Source of the DNA: an uncultured Paracoccaceae bacterium
GTDB taxonomy: Bacteria; Pseudomonadota; Alphaproteobacteria; Rhodobacterales; Rhodobacteraceae
NCBI GenBank assembly: GCA_947503965.1
Contig: CANNFU010000019.1
Span: forward strand, 1 to 34,429
DNA: 34,429 bases
Direction of reading: 5' to 3'
The translations under genes and the position numbers were made by a program. Within the stretch, counting starts at the first letter, position 1. Every line of letters starts with the position of its first letter. Shown one piece after another: positions 18,459 to 25,915 of the stretch. The notes beneath the pieces were generated by a model that was given only the letters and a program-made list of their open reading frames with translations, searched no databases and was not told the origin of the DNA.

Positions 18459-18800
18459 TTAATGTCGTCGTGCCGCCTGTGCGCCGGCATTCATACCATG
18501 CACAAAGGCCGCAATGATCGGTGGCGCGTCAGTCTCAACCTGTGGCGATGATTCTGCCTTCGCTTCATCGTGGCTGGATTGATGCCCCATTTTGGCAAAT
18601 GCGAAAAGAACAATGCCCAGACCGGTGTAAGCCATACCGATCACAAAGGCTGCGGTCAGAGTATCTGCAGCAATTGACAGCGCGATCCACGCTGCCGTCG
18701 TCAGAAATGCAGCGCCCGCGATCAGGCAGAGCGTCGCACCAAAGCCAAGTGCTGCCTTACGCCCCGCGCGCGCTGCCTTTTCTTCGATACGTCCCAGCAT
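18459..18800 (-). CDS. YqjE-like membrane protein (holin-X/PF07332 type)
   Basis: A 113-residue protein with two hydrophobic helices (about 17-40 and 48-68) joined by a short loop, and a polar C-terminal tail. Such proteins are annotated as phage holin family (superfamily III holin-X), but the same fold occurs in the enterobacterial YqjE, encoded next to the DUF883 protein YqjD. Here it abuts a DUF883 gene with no spacer, so the yqjDE-like pairing is the better reading. No phage genes are nearby. Function unknown, probably inner-membrane and stress or stationary-phase related. Confidence 0.72.
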   Translation of the reverse strand: MLGRIEEKAARAGRKAALGFGATLCLIAGAAFLTTAAWIALSIAADTLTAAFVIGMAYTGLGIVLFAFAKMGHQSSHDEAKAESSPQVETDAPPIIAAFVHGMNAGAQAARRH

Positions 18801-19133
18801 TTACCGACGTGCGCCCAGCGCACCAATCAGAAAGCCAACACCAGCCGCAATACCCAAGGCGACGCCGGGCTTTTCATGAATGAAATCTCTGGCTTGTTCG
18901 CCTGCATAAGCGGCACGCAACCGTGCTTCATCTACTGTTGCTGCACCTTTTTCCTTTGCCTGGCTCGCAGCTTCCTCAAGCCGCGCCTTGGCGGTCTGGC
19001 CTGCCTCACCAGCATAATCGGACATCAGCTTGGTCAATGTCGCGATATCGTCCTTCAGTACCTCCACCTGCGCTGCCAATTCCTCTTGACTCGGCATGGA
19101 GGTTTTCCCGTTCGTTGTCTGTGTCTTTGCCAT
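18801..19133 (-). CDS. DUF883 family membrane-anchored protein (YqjD/ElaB-like)
   Basis: A 110-residue protein with a polar N-terminus, a long amphipathic helix rich in Ala, Lys and Glu (about 18-80), and a C-terminal hydrophobic glycine-rich anchor GVALGIAAGVGFLIGALG ending in ARR. This is the DUF883 architecture. The E. coli members YqjD, ElaB and YgaM are C-tail-anchored, associate with ribosomes and accumulate in stationary phase. AAAGGAG precedes the ATG. A promoter element resembling the alphaproteobacterial EcfG consensus lies just upstream at 19156-19180. It is followed directly by the YqjE-like gene. Confidence 0.85.
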   Translation of the reverse strand: MAKTQTTNGKTSMPSQEELAAQVEVLKDDIATLTKLMSDYAGEAGQTAKARLEEAASQAKEKGAATVDEARLRAAYAGEQARDFIHEKPGVALGIAAGVGFLIGALGARR

Positions 19134-19155
19134 GATAAGCTCCTTTCATTGGCTC

Positions 19156-19180
19156 AACGCAGAAGTGCCCAATTGGTTGC
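19156..19180 (-). promoter_or_regulatory. EcfG-like promoter candidate before the DUF883 gene
   Basis: Minus strand: GCAAC (19180-19176), 16 bp, CGTT (19159-19156). The published EcfG/RpoE2 general-stress consensus is GGAAC-N16-17-CGTT, so there is one mismatch. It lies in the 56-bp gap between the exoD-like and DUF883 genes, with the ribosome binding site close downstream. Confidence 0.4.
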
Positions 19181-19189
19181 AGAAAGAAG

Positions 19190-19777
19190 CTAAACAATTG
19201 TCGAAATGAAATAGACCGGCAGGCTGAAAGCGATCAGCAAACCGGCAAGTCCGCCCAGCACAATCAGCCCGTCGCGGGTCAGTATGCCCACCGCAATCAA
19301 CAGAACGCCTGTGCCTATGGTCGTCGACGACATCGGCACCAATTCAAGAAACGGAATACAGGCCGCAGCCAGCGCGCAAATCAGATACAGCAAACGATCA
19401 AACGGGCGACCGACCAAAAACGACAACCGGCGCCGCGAAATCCGGTCAAGCCAGCCGGTCAGACGGCGCATCGCCGCCACGGCACGCTGGGTGCCCTGTG
19501 TCGGCAGGAGGCGGTTCAGCACAAAGCCCGGTAACCACGGTTGCGCCCGTCCCCATGCGCCTTGGACGGCGATGATGATGATTGCGAGCCCGCAAATGCT
19601 TGAAAACAAGGGCACCGCACTGAGCGGTGAAACAATCAACATGGCAGGCAGGATCAACGCAGGTACCAGCGCCGCCCGGCCCAGCGCATCAAACAGCGCC
19701 CGCGCGTCCACAGGCCCGTCGGCCAGGCGGGTATCCACAAGATCAAGGATCGACGTGATCGGCCCAGCTTCCGTCAT
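19190..19777 (-). CDS. ExoD-family membrane protein
   Basis: A 195-residue protein with a polar N-terminus (SILDLVDTRLADGPVDARALFDALG) followed by several hydrophobic segments (LVPALILPAMLIVSPLSAVP; AIIIIAVQGAWG; the last 60 residues). This is the pattern of the ExoD family, named for a Sinorhizobium gene needed for exopolysaccharide production and alkali tolerance; the biochemical function is unknown. The frame is open to 19939, inside the ABC transporter gene, but I chose the ATG at 19777, 4 nt after the transporter stop, which gives the usual family length and N-terminus. Probably co-transcribed with the transporter. Confidence 0.82.
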   Translation of the reverse strand: MTEAGPITSILDLVDTRLADGPVDARALFDALGRAALVPALILPAMLIVSPLSAVPLFSSICGLAIIIIAVQGAWGRAQPWLPGFVLNRLLPTQGTQRAVAAMRRLTGWLDRISRRRLSFLVGRPFDRLLYLICALAAACIPFLELVPMSSTTIGTGVLLIAVGILTRDGLIVLGGLAGLLIAFSLPVYFISTIV

Positions 19778-19781
19778 CCGG

Positions 19782-21608
19782 TCAGGCCACGGGTTCTTCT
19801 TCTGACTGCCGGTTCCACAGATGGGCATAGCGGCCCTCTGCAGCAAGCAGGTCATCATGTTTGCCTTCTTCGACGATGACACCGTTTTCCAGCACGACGA
19901 TCCTGTCAGCATCGGCAATCGTGGACAGGCGGTGAGCAATTGTGATCACCGTCCGTCCTTCGCCCATCGCCTTCAGCTCGGCCTGAATCTCCATCTCGGT
20001 TTCAGTATCAAGTGCGGATGTCGCCTCGTCCAACAGCAGGATCGGCGGGTTTTTCAGCAGTGTCCGGGCGATGCCGACGCGCTGTTTTTCGCCGCCAGAC
20101 AGTTTCAGCCCCCGCTCTCCCACGGTGGTTGCATAGCCATCGGGAAGGCTGGTGATGAAATCGTGAATCTTGGCCGCCTTGGCAGCGGCGATGATCTCAT
20201 CCTCGGACGCGGTAGGGCGGCCATAGGCGATATTGTAATGCACCGTGTCGTTGAACAGCACCGTATCCTGTGGGACGACCCCGATCTGCGCATGCAGGCT
20301 GTCCTGGGTCACATCGCGCACGTCCTGCTCATCAATCAACAGCGCACCCGCCCCGACATCATAGAATCGGAACAACAGCCGCCCGACGGTGGATTTGCCC
20401 GACCCTGATGACCCGACAATCGCCACGGTCTGACCCGGCGCGACCTCCAGGCTGATGCCTTTCAGGATCGGCCGCGCGGCGTCATAGCCGAAGAAGACAT
20501 CACGCAGTTCCACCCGACCGCCATTGACCTGCAACGGTTTTGCGCCCGGCTTGTCCTTGACCTCGGCGGGTTGTTCGAGAAGGTCGAACATATCACCCAT
20601 ATCGATCAGCGCCTGCCGAATTTCGCGGTAGACAGTGCCCAGAAAGTTCAGCGGCATCGTGATCTGGATCATGTAGGCATTGACCATCACAAAATCGCCC
20701 ACGGTCAGATCACCGCGCTGTACCCCGACGGCCGCCATGACCATAACCGCAACCAGCCCCCCGGTGATCAGCAGCGATTGCCCGAAATTCAGAAAGGCGA
20801 GCGAATAATTCGTGCGGATCGCTGCATTCTCATAGTTTGCCATGGAGGCGTCATATCTGTCGGCCTCCCAGCGTTCTGCGCCGAAATATTTGACCGTTTC
20901 GAAATTCAGCAGGCTGTCGATGGCCTTTTGGTTCGCATCCGTGTCCTGATCATTCATCTCTTTGCGGATGCGGACGCGCCATTCGGTCACCTTGAAGGTG
21001 AACCAGACATAAAGCGCAATCGTCAAAACAACGACTGCCAAGTACCAGACATCAAACAGAAAAAACAAAATGACCGAGATCATCAGCAGCTCAAGAACCA
21101 GCGGCCCCATCGAGAAAAGCAAAAAGCGCAAAAGGAAATCGACACCCTTCACGCCGCGTTCAATCACCCGGCTTAGACCGCCGGTCTTGCGGGTGATGTG
21201 ATAGCGCATGGATAACCGATGGATATGGGTAAAGGTTTCCAGCGCAAGCTGGCGCAACGCGCGCTGCCCGACGCGGGTAAAGACCACGTCGCGCAATTGC
21301 TGAAATCCCACGGTCATCAACCGGGCAAAGCCATAGGCCAGCGTCAGCCCCACCGCGCCGAAACCCAGCACCGTGGCGGCAGTCGCCCCGTCAGGGGCCA
21401 GCGTGTCAACCGCCTGTTTGTAAAGGATCGGCGTACTGACAGCGATCACCTTGGACAGGATCAAAACCAAAAGCGCGATGATCACCCGCCGTTTGACCCA
21501 GGCCTGCCCGTCCGGCCAAAGATACGGCACGACCCGTCTGATGACGGCCCACCCCTGTACGCGTGCATCGTTCAGGTTAGCGTCCGTTTTTGAAAGACCG
21601 CGCATCAA
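19782..21608 (-). CDS. Atm1-type ABC exporter (permease-ATPase fusion)
   Basis: A 608-residue half-transporter with an N-terminal six-helix domain and C-terminal ATPase, acting as a homodimer. Seen: LSKVIAVSTPILYKQAVDTL in TM1, GLSRVIERGVKGVDFLLRF and FLFDVWYLAVVVL in the membrane domain, Walker A GSSGSGKST, signature LSGGEKQR, Walker B ILLLDEATSALD, and the switch region TIAHRLST. These match the Atm1/ABCB7/HMT1 group, which exports glutathione-linked compounds and takes part in metal homeostasis and Fe-S protein maturation. The neighbourhood does not identify the substrate. Followed at 4 nt by the exoD-like gene. Confidence 0.9.
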   Translation of the reverse strand: MMRGLSKTDANLNDARVQGWAVIRRVVPYLWPDGQAWVKRRVIIALLVLILSKVIAVSTPILYKQAVDTLAPDGATAATVLGFGAVGLTLAYGFARLMTVGFQQLRDVVFTRVGQRALRQLALETFTHIHRLSMRYHITRKTGGLSRVIERGVKGVDFLLRFLLFSMGPLVLELLMISVILFFLFDVWYLAVVVLTIALYVWFTFKVTEWRVRIRKEMNDQDTDANQKAIDSLLNFETVKYFGAERWEADRYDASMANYENAAIRTNYSLAFLNFGQSLLITGGLVAVMVMAAVGVQRGDLTVGDFVMVNAYMIQITMPLNFLGTVYREIRQALIDMGDMFDLLEQPAEVKDKPGAKPLQVNGGRVELRDVFFGYDAARPILKGISLEVAPGQTVAIVGSSGSGKSTVGRLLFRFYDVGAGALLIDEQDVRDVTQDSLHAQIGVVPQDTVLFNDTVHYNIAYGRPTASEDEIIAAAKAAKIHDFITSLPDGYATTVGERGLKLSGGEKQRVGIARTLLKNPPILLLDEATSALDTETEMEIQAELKAMGEGRTVITIAHRLSTIADADRIVVLENGVIVEEGKHDDLLAAEGRYAHLWNRQSEEEPVA

Positions 21609-21670
21609 CTACTCCAGTTCCCGGCCCTTTAACTAAGGTGCGCGGAAACAGATGACCAGAGCGCGATCAG

Positions 21671-22780
21671 TTACTGTGAGATATCCGGGATACGAAAGAT
21701 CTGACCGGGATAAATCAGATCCGGATTACGGATCAGATCGGCGTTTGCTTCAAACACCTCGACGTAAAAAATACCATTACCGAGGTTCTCTTCGGCGATG
21801 GCCCACAGGGTCGCGCCGGGCTGCACTGTTTTCACGGCCACTTCGAACCCGTCCTGTGCGGTTTCTTCTGCCAGAACAGCCGCGACATCGGCTGCCTCTT
21901 CCCGTCTGAACGGTGTTTCAAGCCGCGACACGACTTCGCCCGCACTGTCGACTTCATCAATGCGCAGGGTGTAGACGCCGGTATCAATCTGGGGCAGGTC
22001 GATCTGCCAGTCGCCACCTTCCTGAACGGGCGACGCGGTGATGGGCCGATTGTCGATATAGACCTGCACCGCACCAGCGCCGGTTGCGCGGCCGGCCAGC
22101 TGCACCTCGCCCTGAGGGTCATAAGTGATCGCATCAAGTGCGATATTGGGCAGTGCCGGTGCAGCCGGGGCCTGGACCACGCGCACACCGTCTGCATCAG
22201 CCTCCAGCACGGTTGGTAATGTTGGTTCTGCCGGCGCTTCGGCCACGGTGGCCGGTTCCGGCGTGGCGGGTGTCACGGCTTCGGCAGGCTCCTCTGCCGG
22301 TGCTGCAACCACCACCGGCGGTGCAATCGGGGCCACGATATAGCTGGTTTCAGACGGAATACGCGCGCCATCCGGATCAGCCAAAAGCGACAGGCGGCGC
22401 GGCGTCTCAGATGGACCCGCCGCAGGTAAGGCCACAAACGCCCCTGACCCGTCGGCGGTCACCCGTTCAATCGCACGGCCCGCAAGCATGATATCGACCA
22501 CCTGCCCCGGTGTTGCGCGCCCTGCAATCACCATACTGCCGTCGGGGTCGACCCGGAATGTATCAAATGTCGGACCTGTCGGTGCGGGTGGCGCTGGCGC
22601 GGCAGCTGTTACTTCGGGCGCTATCTCAACAATATTTTCCGACGCATCGACAACGGGCTCGATGTCCTCGACGACCGCTTCGGGCTGAGGCAATAACGCA
22701 ACGGCCCCCAACCCGATCAGCAAAGCCGCCGATGCGCCCAATATGATCGGCAAAACGCGCGATTTTGTGTCTTCAGCCAC
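21671..22780 (-). CDS. Membrane-anchored LysM protein with duplicated Ig-like modules
   Basis: A 369-residue envelope protein. An N-terminal helix (about 11-30) anchors a Pro/Ala/Glu-rich linker. Two related beta-type modules follow: FRVDPDGSMVIAGRATPGQ near residue 75 and ITYDPQGEVQLAGRATGAG near residue 220, separated by a second Ala/Pro-rich stretch. The C-terminus is a LysM domain (VQPGATLWAIAEENLG ... IYPGQIFRIPDIS) for peptidoglycan binding. No catalytic domain is visible, so a structural or tethering role at the cell wall is likely. A promoter candidate lies at 22838-22866, interleaved with that of the divergent LOG gene. Confidence 0.88.
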   Translation of the reverse strand: MAEDTKSRVLPIILGASAALLIGLGAVALLPQPEAVVEDIEPVVDASENIVEIAPEVTAAAPAPPAPTGPTFDTFRVDPDGSMVIAGRATPGQVVDIMLAGRAIERVTADGSGAFVALPAAGPSETPRRLSLLADPDGARIPSETSYIVAPIAPPVVVAAPAEEPAEAVTPATPEPATVAEAPAEPTLPTVLEADADGVRVVQAPAAPALPNIALDAITYDPQGEVQLAGRATGAGAVQVYIDNRPITASPVQEGGDWQIDLPQIDTGVYTLRIDEVDSAGEVVSRLETPFRREEAADVAAVLAEETAQDGFEVAVKTVQPGATLWAIAEENLGNGIFYVEVFEANADLIRNPDLIYPGQIFRIPDISQ

Positions 22781-22830
22781 GGGACAACCTTTTTGTGGGT
22801 TTCAATCTGCGGCGTCAGGACCGCATCTGG

Positions 22831-22859
22831 TTGAGACACCTTACCAACGCCGCTATGAC
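22831..22859 (+). promoter_or_regulatory. Promoter for the LOG-family gene
   Basis: TTGAGA (22831-22836), 17 bp, TATGAC (22854-22859) on the plus strand, about 33 bp before the ATG at 22892. It is interleaved with an opposite-facing promoter for the LysM gene. Confidence 0.45.
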
Positions 22860-22866
22860 CGGTCAA
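22838..22866 (-). promoter_or_regulatory. Promoter for the LysM gene
   Basis: On the minus strand TTGACC (22866-22861), 17 bp, TAAGGT (22843-22838), about 58 bp before the LysM start. Its -10 box lies within the spacer of the plus-strand LOG promoter. Confidence 0.45.
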
Positions 22867-22891
22867 AGCGAAGCTGCGTGAAAGGTGTGTG

Positions 22892-23446
22892 ATGGCGATA
22901 ATTGGTAAATCCGTTTGTGTCTATTGCGGCTCGCGCGATGGCGCGTCGCCCGCCTTTGCCAAGGCGGCCGAGGAAACCGGGCAGATGCTTGCCGCGAACG
23001 GCTGGCGGCTTGTCTATGGCGCGGGCGATGTGGGGCTGATGGGCAAGGTTGCCAACGCCGTGCAAAAGGCAGGTGGTGCGACATTTGGTGTGATCCCCAC
23101 CCATCTGATGGATTGGGAAGTGGGCAAACGGGATCTGGACAGTTTCGTGATCACCGAAACCATGCATGAGCGCAAGAAGGTCATGTTCATGAACGCCGAC
23201 GCCATTGTTGTCCTGCCCGGGGGTGCGGGGTCGCTGGATGAATTCTTTGAAGCCCTGACATGGCGGCAGCTTGGCCTGCACGCGAAACCGATCATCCTGT
23301 TGAATATCGACGGGTTCTGGGACCCGCTGCTGGGTCTGCTGCATCATGTGGTCGATCACGGCTTTGCCGGAGATAACATCCTGTCCTTCACCACATCAGC
23401 GCCTGATGTCGAGACACTGGCCCAGATGCTGCGCAAGGCGCTATAG
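22892..23446 (+). CDS. LOG-family (TIGR00730) nucleoside monophosphate phosphoribohydrolase-like protein
   Basis: A 184-residue Rossmann-fold protein of the Lonely Guy family, whose characterised members cleave AMP or cytokinin riboside 5'-monophosphates to base and ribose 5-phosphate. Seen: SVCVYCGSRDGASP at the N-terminus, VYGAGDVGLMG for the phosphate loop, MHERKKVMFMNADA, and the active-site motif PGGAGSLDE, with Ser where the consensus PGGxGTxxE has Thr. A GTG codon immediately precedes the ATG at 22892; I chose the ATG because AAAGGTG is well spaced before it. Ends tail-to-tail with the dehydratase gene, overlapping by 6 nt. Confidence 0.9.
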   Translation: MAIIGKSVCVYCGSRDGASPAFAKAAEETGQMLAANGWRLVYGAGDVGLMGKVANAVQKAGGATFGVIPTHLMDWEVGKRDLDSFVITETMHERKKVMFMNADAIVVLPGGAGSLDEFFEALTWRQLGLHAKPIILLNIDGFWDPLLGLLHHVVDHGFAGDNILSFTTSAPDVETLAQMLRKAL

Positions 23447-24409
23447 GGCGGCCATCAGTTCGACATATCGGGCCAATGAGATATTCGAACCGCACGCGAT
23501 TATCCCTACATGTCGCCCAGCGACCCTGTCACGCAATGGGCCGATCAGGGCTGCAAGAGATGCCGCACATGCAGGCTCTGCCGTGATCCGCAGATTATCC
23601 TGATAAATGCGCATCGCCTCCAGCATGGCACGATCCTCGATGTGCACGATTTCATCAACATAAGCCTGCGCCACCGCAAATGAATGCGGCAAGGCAAACG
23701 GTGCGCCCAGACTGTCAGCGATGGTAAGCACCTGGTCAATCTTTTGCGGGCTGCCAGCGTTCAGACTGCGATACATCGTATCTGCGCCAACAGGTTCGAC
23801 CCCGAAAACCTGCGCGTCAGGTTTGCTTTGTTTGATCGCACAAGCCATGCCACCGATCAACCCGCCCCCACCCACGGGAACGATAAACGTATCAATATCA
23901 GATGCTTGCTGGTGAAACTCGTAGCCGCATGTCGCGGCACCCAGTGTCATATACGCGCCTTCGAACGGATGGATAAGAGCGTGACCCTGATCTGCCGCCT
24001 CTTTCATTACCGCAAAGGCACCTGCCATATCATCACAAAGCTGAACAGTAGCCCCCATCGCCTGGCATCCAGCGATACGGGCAGGATCGGTTGCGCGCGG
24101 CATTGTAATCAGTGCATCAATCCCGGCCACCTGTGCCGCCCATGATACGGCCAGTGCATGGTTTCCCCCGCTGGCGGCAACGACACCGGCGCGGCGCTGA
24201 TCATCCGTCAGCTGCTGTATCCCCAGAAATGCGCCACGCGCCTTGAACGAACCGGTTTGCTGAAAAAGCTCCAGTTTCAGCGTCACACGGGCATTGGTTG
24301 GCAGTAATCCGTGCCAGCGCGACGCTGTCAAAGGCAGTACTGGCGTCTTTAGCAACGGCCCATGCAATTTCTCGGCTATCGTCGCGATTTCTGATAAAGT
24401 TGGACCCAT
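23441..24409 (-). CDS. PLP-dependent threonine/serine dehydratase-like enzyme (fold type II)
   Basis: A 322-residue enzyme of the tryptophan-synthase-beta superfamily. The PLP lysine is in GSFKARGA (Lys56), the substrate loop is SGGNHA (80-85), and the phosphate-binding loop is GGGGLIGG (180-187). No C-terminal ACT domain is present, so it resembles catabolic threonine dehydratase, serine dehydratase or serine racemase rather than allosteric IlvA. The family cannot be resolved to one substrate from sequence; 2-oxobutanoate or pyruvate plus ammonia would be the products of dehydration. The gene stands alone on its strand, with its stop adjoining that of the LOG gene in the palindrome CTATAG. 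Confidence 0.88.
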   Translation of the reverse strand: MGPTLSEIATIAEKLHGPLLKTPVLPLTASRWHGLLPTNARVTLKLELFQQTGSFKARGAFLGIQQLTDDQRRAGVVAASGGNHALAVSWAAQVAGIDALITMPRATDPARIAGCQAMGATVQLCDDMAGAFAVMKEAADQGHALIHPFEGAYMTLGAATCGYEFHQQASDIDTFIVPVGGGGLIGGMACAIKQSKPDAQVFGVEPVGADTMYRSLNAGSPQKIDQVLTIADSLGAPFALPHSFAVAQAYVDEIVHIEDRAMLEAMRIYQDNLRITAEPACAASLAALIGPLRDRVAGRHVGIIACGSNISLARYVELMAAL

Positions 24410-24473
24410 CTGACATCCCCGCGCCTATCGTGCGTCAGGTGTCACATGGGTCCGGTTTGATGTCCAGAAAGTG

Positions 24474-24926
24474 TCAGGCCGCCAGATCTTCTTTCACGAT
24501 CTTCTCGATCTCGGTCAGCGGATGGTTGGTCAGCGTCTTGGGAATTTCGCCCACAACCTTCTCAGATACTTCCTGATGGATCTGATCGCGCAATTCGCCA
24601 AGAATGTTAGGGGCAGCGACCAGTACAATCTCTTTGTAGTCGCCACTGTGCGCATGATCATAAAGCAAATCCGCGAGGTCGCCCGCAAAGCGTTCTTTTG
24701 CCAGCTCGTGCCAGTCGGTGTCATCTAACGCCGATTTATGACCCGGACCGCCATCATGCATGCGACCGGGCCGGTTTGCCGATTGTTCCCGGTCTGGCGG
24801 ATTGTCCTGCTCTTTCTTGCGCACAACCGTCAGATGGGGATTTTCACCATCTGTCTTATTTTGCAGGAAAAGCGCCTTTTCGCCGTCGGCAACAACCACC
24901 CAGACCCCGTTTTTCAGCTTAGTCAT
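24474..24926 (-). CDS. Host-attachment family protein (baeRF/eRF1-like fold)
   Basis: A 150-residue protein starting MTKLKNGVWVVVADGEKALFL, the typical beginning of the family named after a protein required for Agrobacterium attachment to plant cells. Other features are a charged middle (KKEQDNPPDREQSANRPGR), HELAKERFAGDLADLLYDHA, the core EIVLVAAPNILGELR, and LTNHPLTEIEKIVK at the end. The family is predicted to have an archaeal-release-factor-like fold and may act on ribosomes; the attachment role is historical. I chose the ATG at 24926, because the longer frame to 25100 runs through an upstream gene. It overlaps that 63-residue gene by 8 nt. Confidence 0.85.
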   Translation of the reverse strand: MTKLKNGVWVVVADGEKALFLQNKTDGENPHLTVVRKKEQDNPPDREQSANRPGRMHDGGPGHKSALDDTDWHELAKERFAGDLADLLYDHAHSGDYKEIVLVAAPNILGELRDQIHQEVSEKVVGEIPKTLTNHPLTEIEKIVKEDLAA

Positions 24927-25110
24927 TGTCGCGCCCTTCGGTCGGTGCGATCTCGTCGACATCCTGGCGCACATGGCTGACCCCAGTTGCGCGGGGATCA
25001 CGTTTGTCGCCCTTGCCGAACGCGCCGGGCACGCCCTTGCCACCATCCTGAGCGGCGATAACATCCTGCGTTTCTTGCTTGCCGTCCTTGGAACGTTCAC
25101 GATCTGCCAT
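24919..25110 (-). CDS. Small hydrophilic hypothetical protein (63 aa)
   Basis: A 63-residue very polar protein with no membrane segment, rich in Asp, Lys, Arg and Gly (DGGKGVPGAFGKGDKRDPRATG), probably disordered. I recognise no family. It is supported as a gene by a strong AGGAGG ribosome binding site, an 8-nt overlap with the downstream host-attachment gene and a promoter-like element 36 bp upstream. The composition is like small stress-induced hydrophilic proteins, but function is unknown. Confidence 0.65.
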   Translation of the reverse strand: MADRERSKDGKQETQDVIAAQDGGKGVPGAFGKGDKRDPRATGVSHVRQDVDEIAPTEGRDND

Positions 25111-25145
25111 TTGAAAAGACCTCCTGACTGTGTTTACAAAAAATC

Positions 25146-25170
25146 AACGCCAGAACGGCACAGGCGTTCC
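25146..25170 (-). promoter_or_regulatory. EcfG (general stress sigma) promoter candidate
   Basis: Minus strand: GGAAC (25170-25166), 16 bp, CGTT (25149-25146), an exact match to the alphaproteobacterial EcfG/RpoE2 consensus GGAAC-N16-17-CGTT. It lies between the sodB terminator and the 63-residue gene, in the right orientation and distance to drive that gene and the host-attachment gene. Confidence 0.55.
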
Positions 25171-25174
25171 CAAC

Positions 25175-25204
25175 AAAAAGGCCCGCCGCGATGTGCGACG
25201 GGCC
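25175..25204 (-). terminator. Rho-independent terminator of sodB
   Basis: On the minus strand, GGCCCGTCGC and GCGGCGGGCC form a 10-bp stem (one G-T wobble) with a 5-nt loop, followed by TTTTT. It begins 24 nt after the sodB stop and insulates it from the downstream 63-residue gene. Confidence 0.88.
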
Positions 25205-25227
25205 GGTCAGCCATCAAGTGTTGGCGC

Positions 25228-25827
25228 TTACATCCGCGACGCGACGTTTTCCCAGTTCACAAGGTTATCCAGGAAGTTGGTCAAGTAAGCAGGCCGCTTG
25301 TTACGGAAATCGATGTAGTAGGAATGTTCCCACACATCGCAGCCCAAGAGTGCGGTCTGACCAAAGCAGACCGGGTTCACGCCATTTTCTGTCTTGGTAA
25401 CCTTCAGGCTGCCATCGGTATCCTTGACCAGCCACGCCCAGCCAGAGCCGAACTGCCCCGCACCTGCCGCGCTGAAATCTTCCTTGAACTTGTCAACAGA
25501 GCCGAAGCTTTCGGTGATCGCTTTTTCCAGCTCACCCGGCATCTTGCTGTCGCCAGGGCCCATCATTTCCCAAAACTGGTTATGGTTCCACAACTGGCTG
25601 ATATTGTTGAAGATACCATTCTGTGCGACGGCGGATTTGTCATAAGTGCCGACAATGATTTCTTCCAGTGACTTGCCCGCCCATTCGGTGCCTTCAATGG
25701 CCTTGTTGCCATTGGTCACATAGGCGTTGTGATGCAGATCGTGATGGTATTCGAGCGTTTCAGCGGACATGCCCTTGCTGGCAAGCGCGTCGTGGGCATA
25801 AGGAAGATCGGGAAGTTCAAAAGCCAT
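25228..25827 (-). CDS. sodB: Superoxide dismutase, Fe type
   Basis: A 199-residue enzyme that converts superoxide to oxygen and hydrogen peroxide. The metal ligands are in place: His28 in EYHHDLHH, His82 in WNHNQFW, Asp164 and His168 in CDVWEHSYY. Gln78 (SQLWNH) occupies the position of the outer-sphere glutamine of Fe-type enzymes, which favours Fe over Mn, although cambialistic use is possible. There is no signal peptide, so it is cytoplasmic. It is monocistronic, with a promoter candidate at 25866-25894 and a strong terminator at 25175-25204. Length is normal. Confidence 0.94.
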   Translation of the reverse strand: MAFELPDLPYAHDALASKGMSAETLEYHHDLHHNAYVTNGNKAIEGTEWAGKSLEEIIVGTYDKSAVAQNGIFNNISQLWNHNQFWEMMGPGDSKMPGELEKAITESFGSVDKFKEDFSAAGAGQFGSGWAWLVKDTDGSLKVTKTENGVNPVCFGQTALLGCDVWEHSYYIDFRNKRPAYLTNFLDNLVNWENVASRM

Positions 25828-25865
25828 TTTCTCATATCTTTCTGAGTTGAGGACCGGATGAGATG

Positions 25866-25894
25866 ATACATGTCACAATGCGACCCAAGGTCAA
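25866..25894 (-). promoter_or_regulatory. Promoter for sodB
   Basis: Minus strand: CTTGACC includes -35 TTGACC (25894-25889), then 17 bp, then ATGTAT (25871-25866), about 39 bp before the sodB start. It reaches to within about 20 bp of the divergent NTF2-like gene. Confidence 0.45.
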
Positions 25895-25915
25895 GGCCAG
25901 CCAAGGACCAAACAG

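Noticed and set aside
18459..18800. Prophage signal from a holin-type gene
   Set aside because: No phage genes, integrase or attachment site nearby; the DUF883 neighbour indicates a YqjE-like protein.
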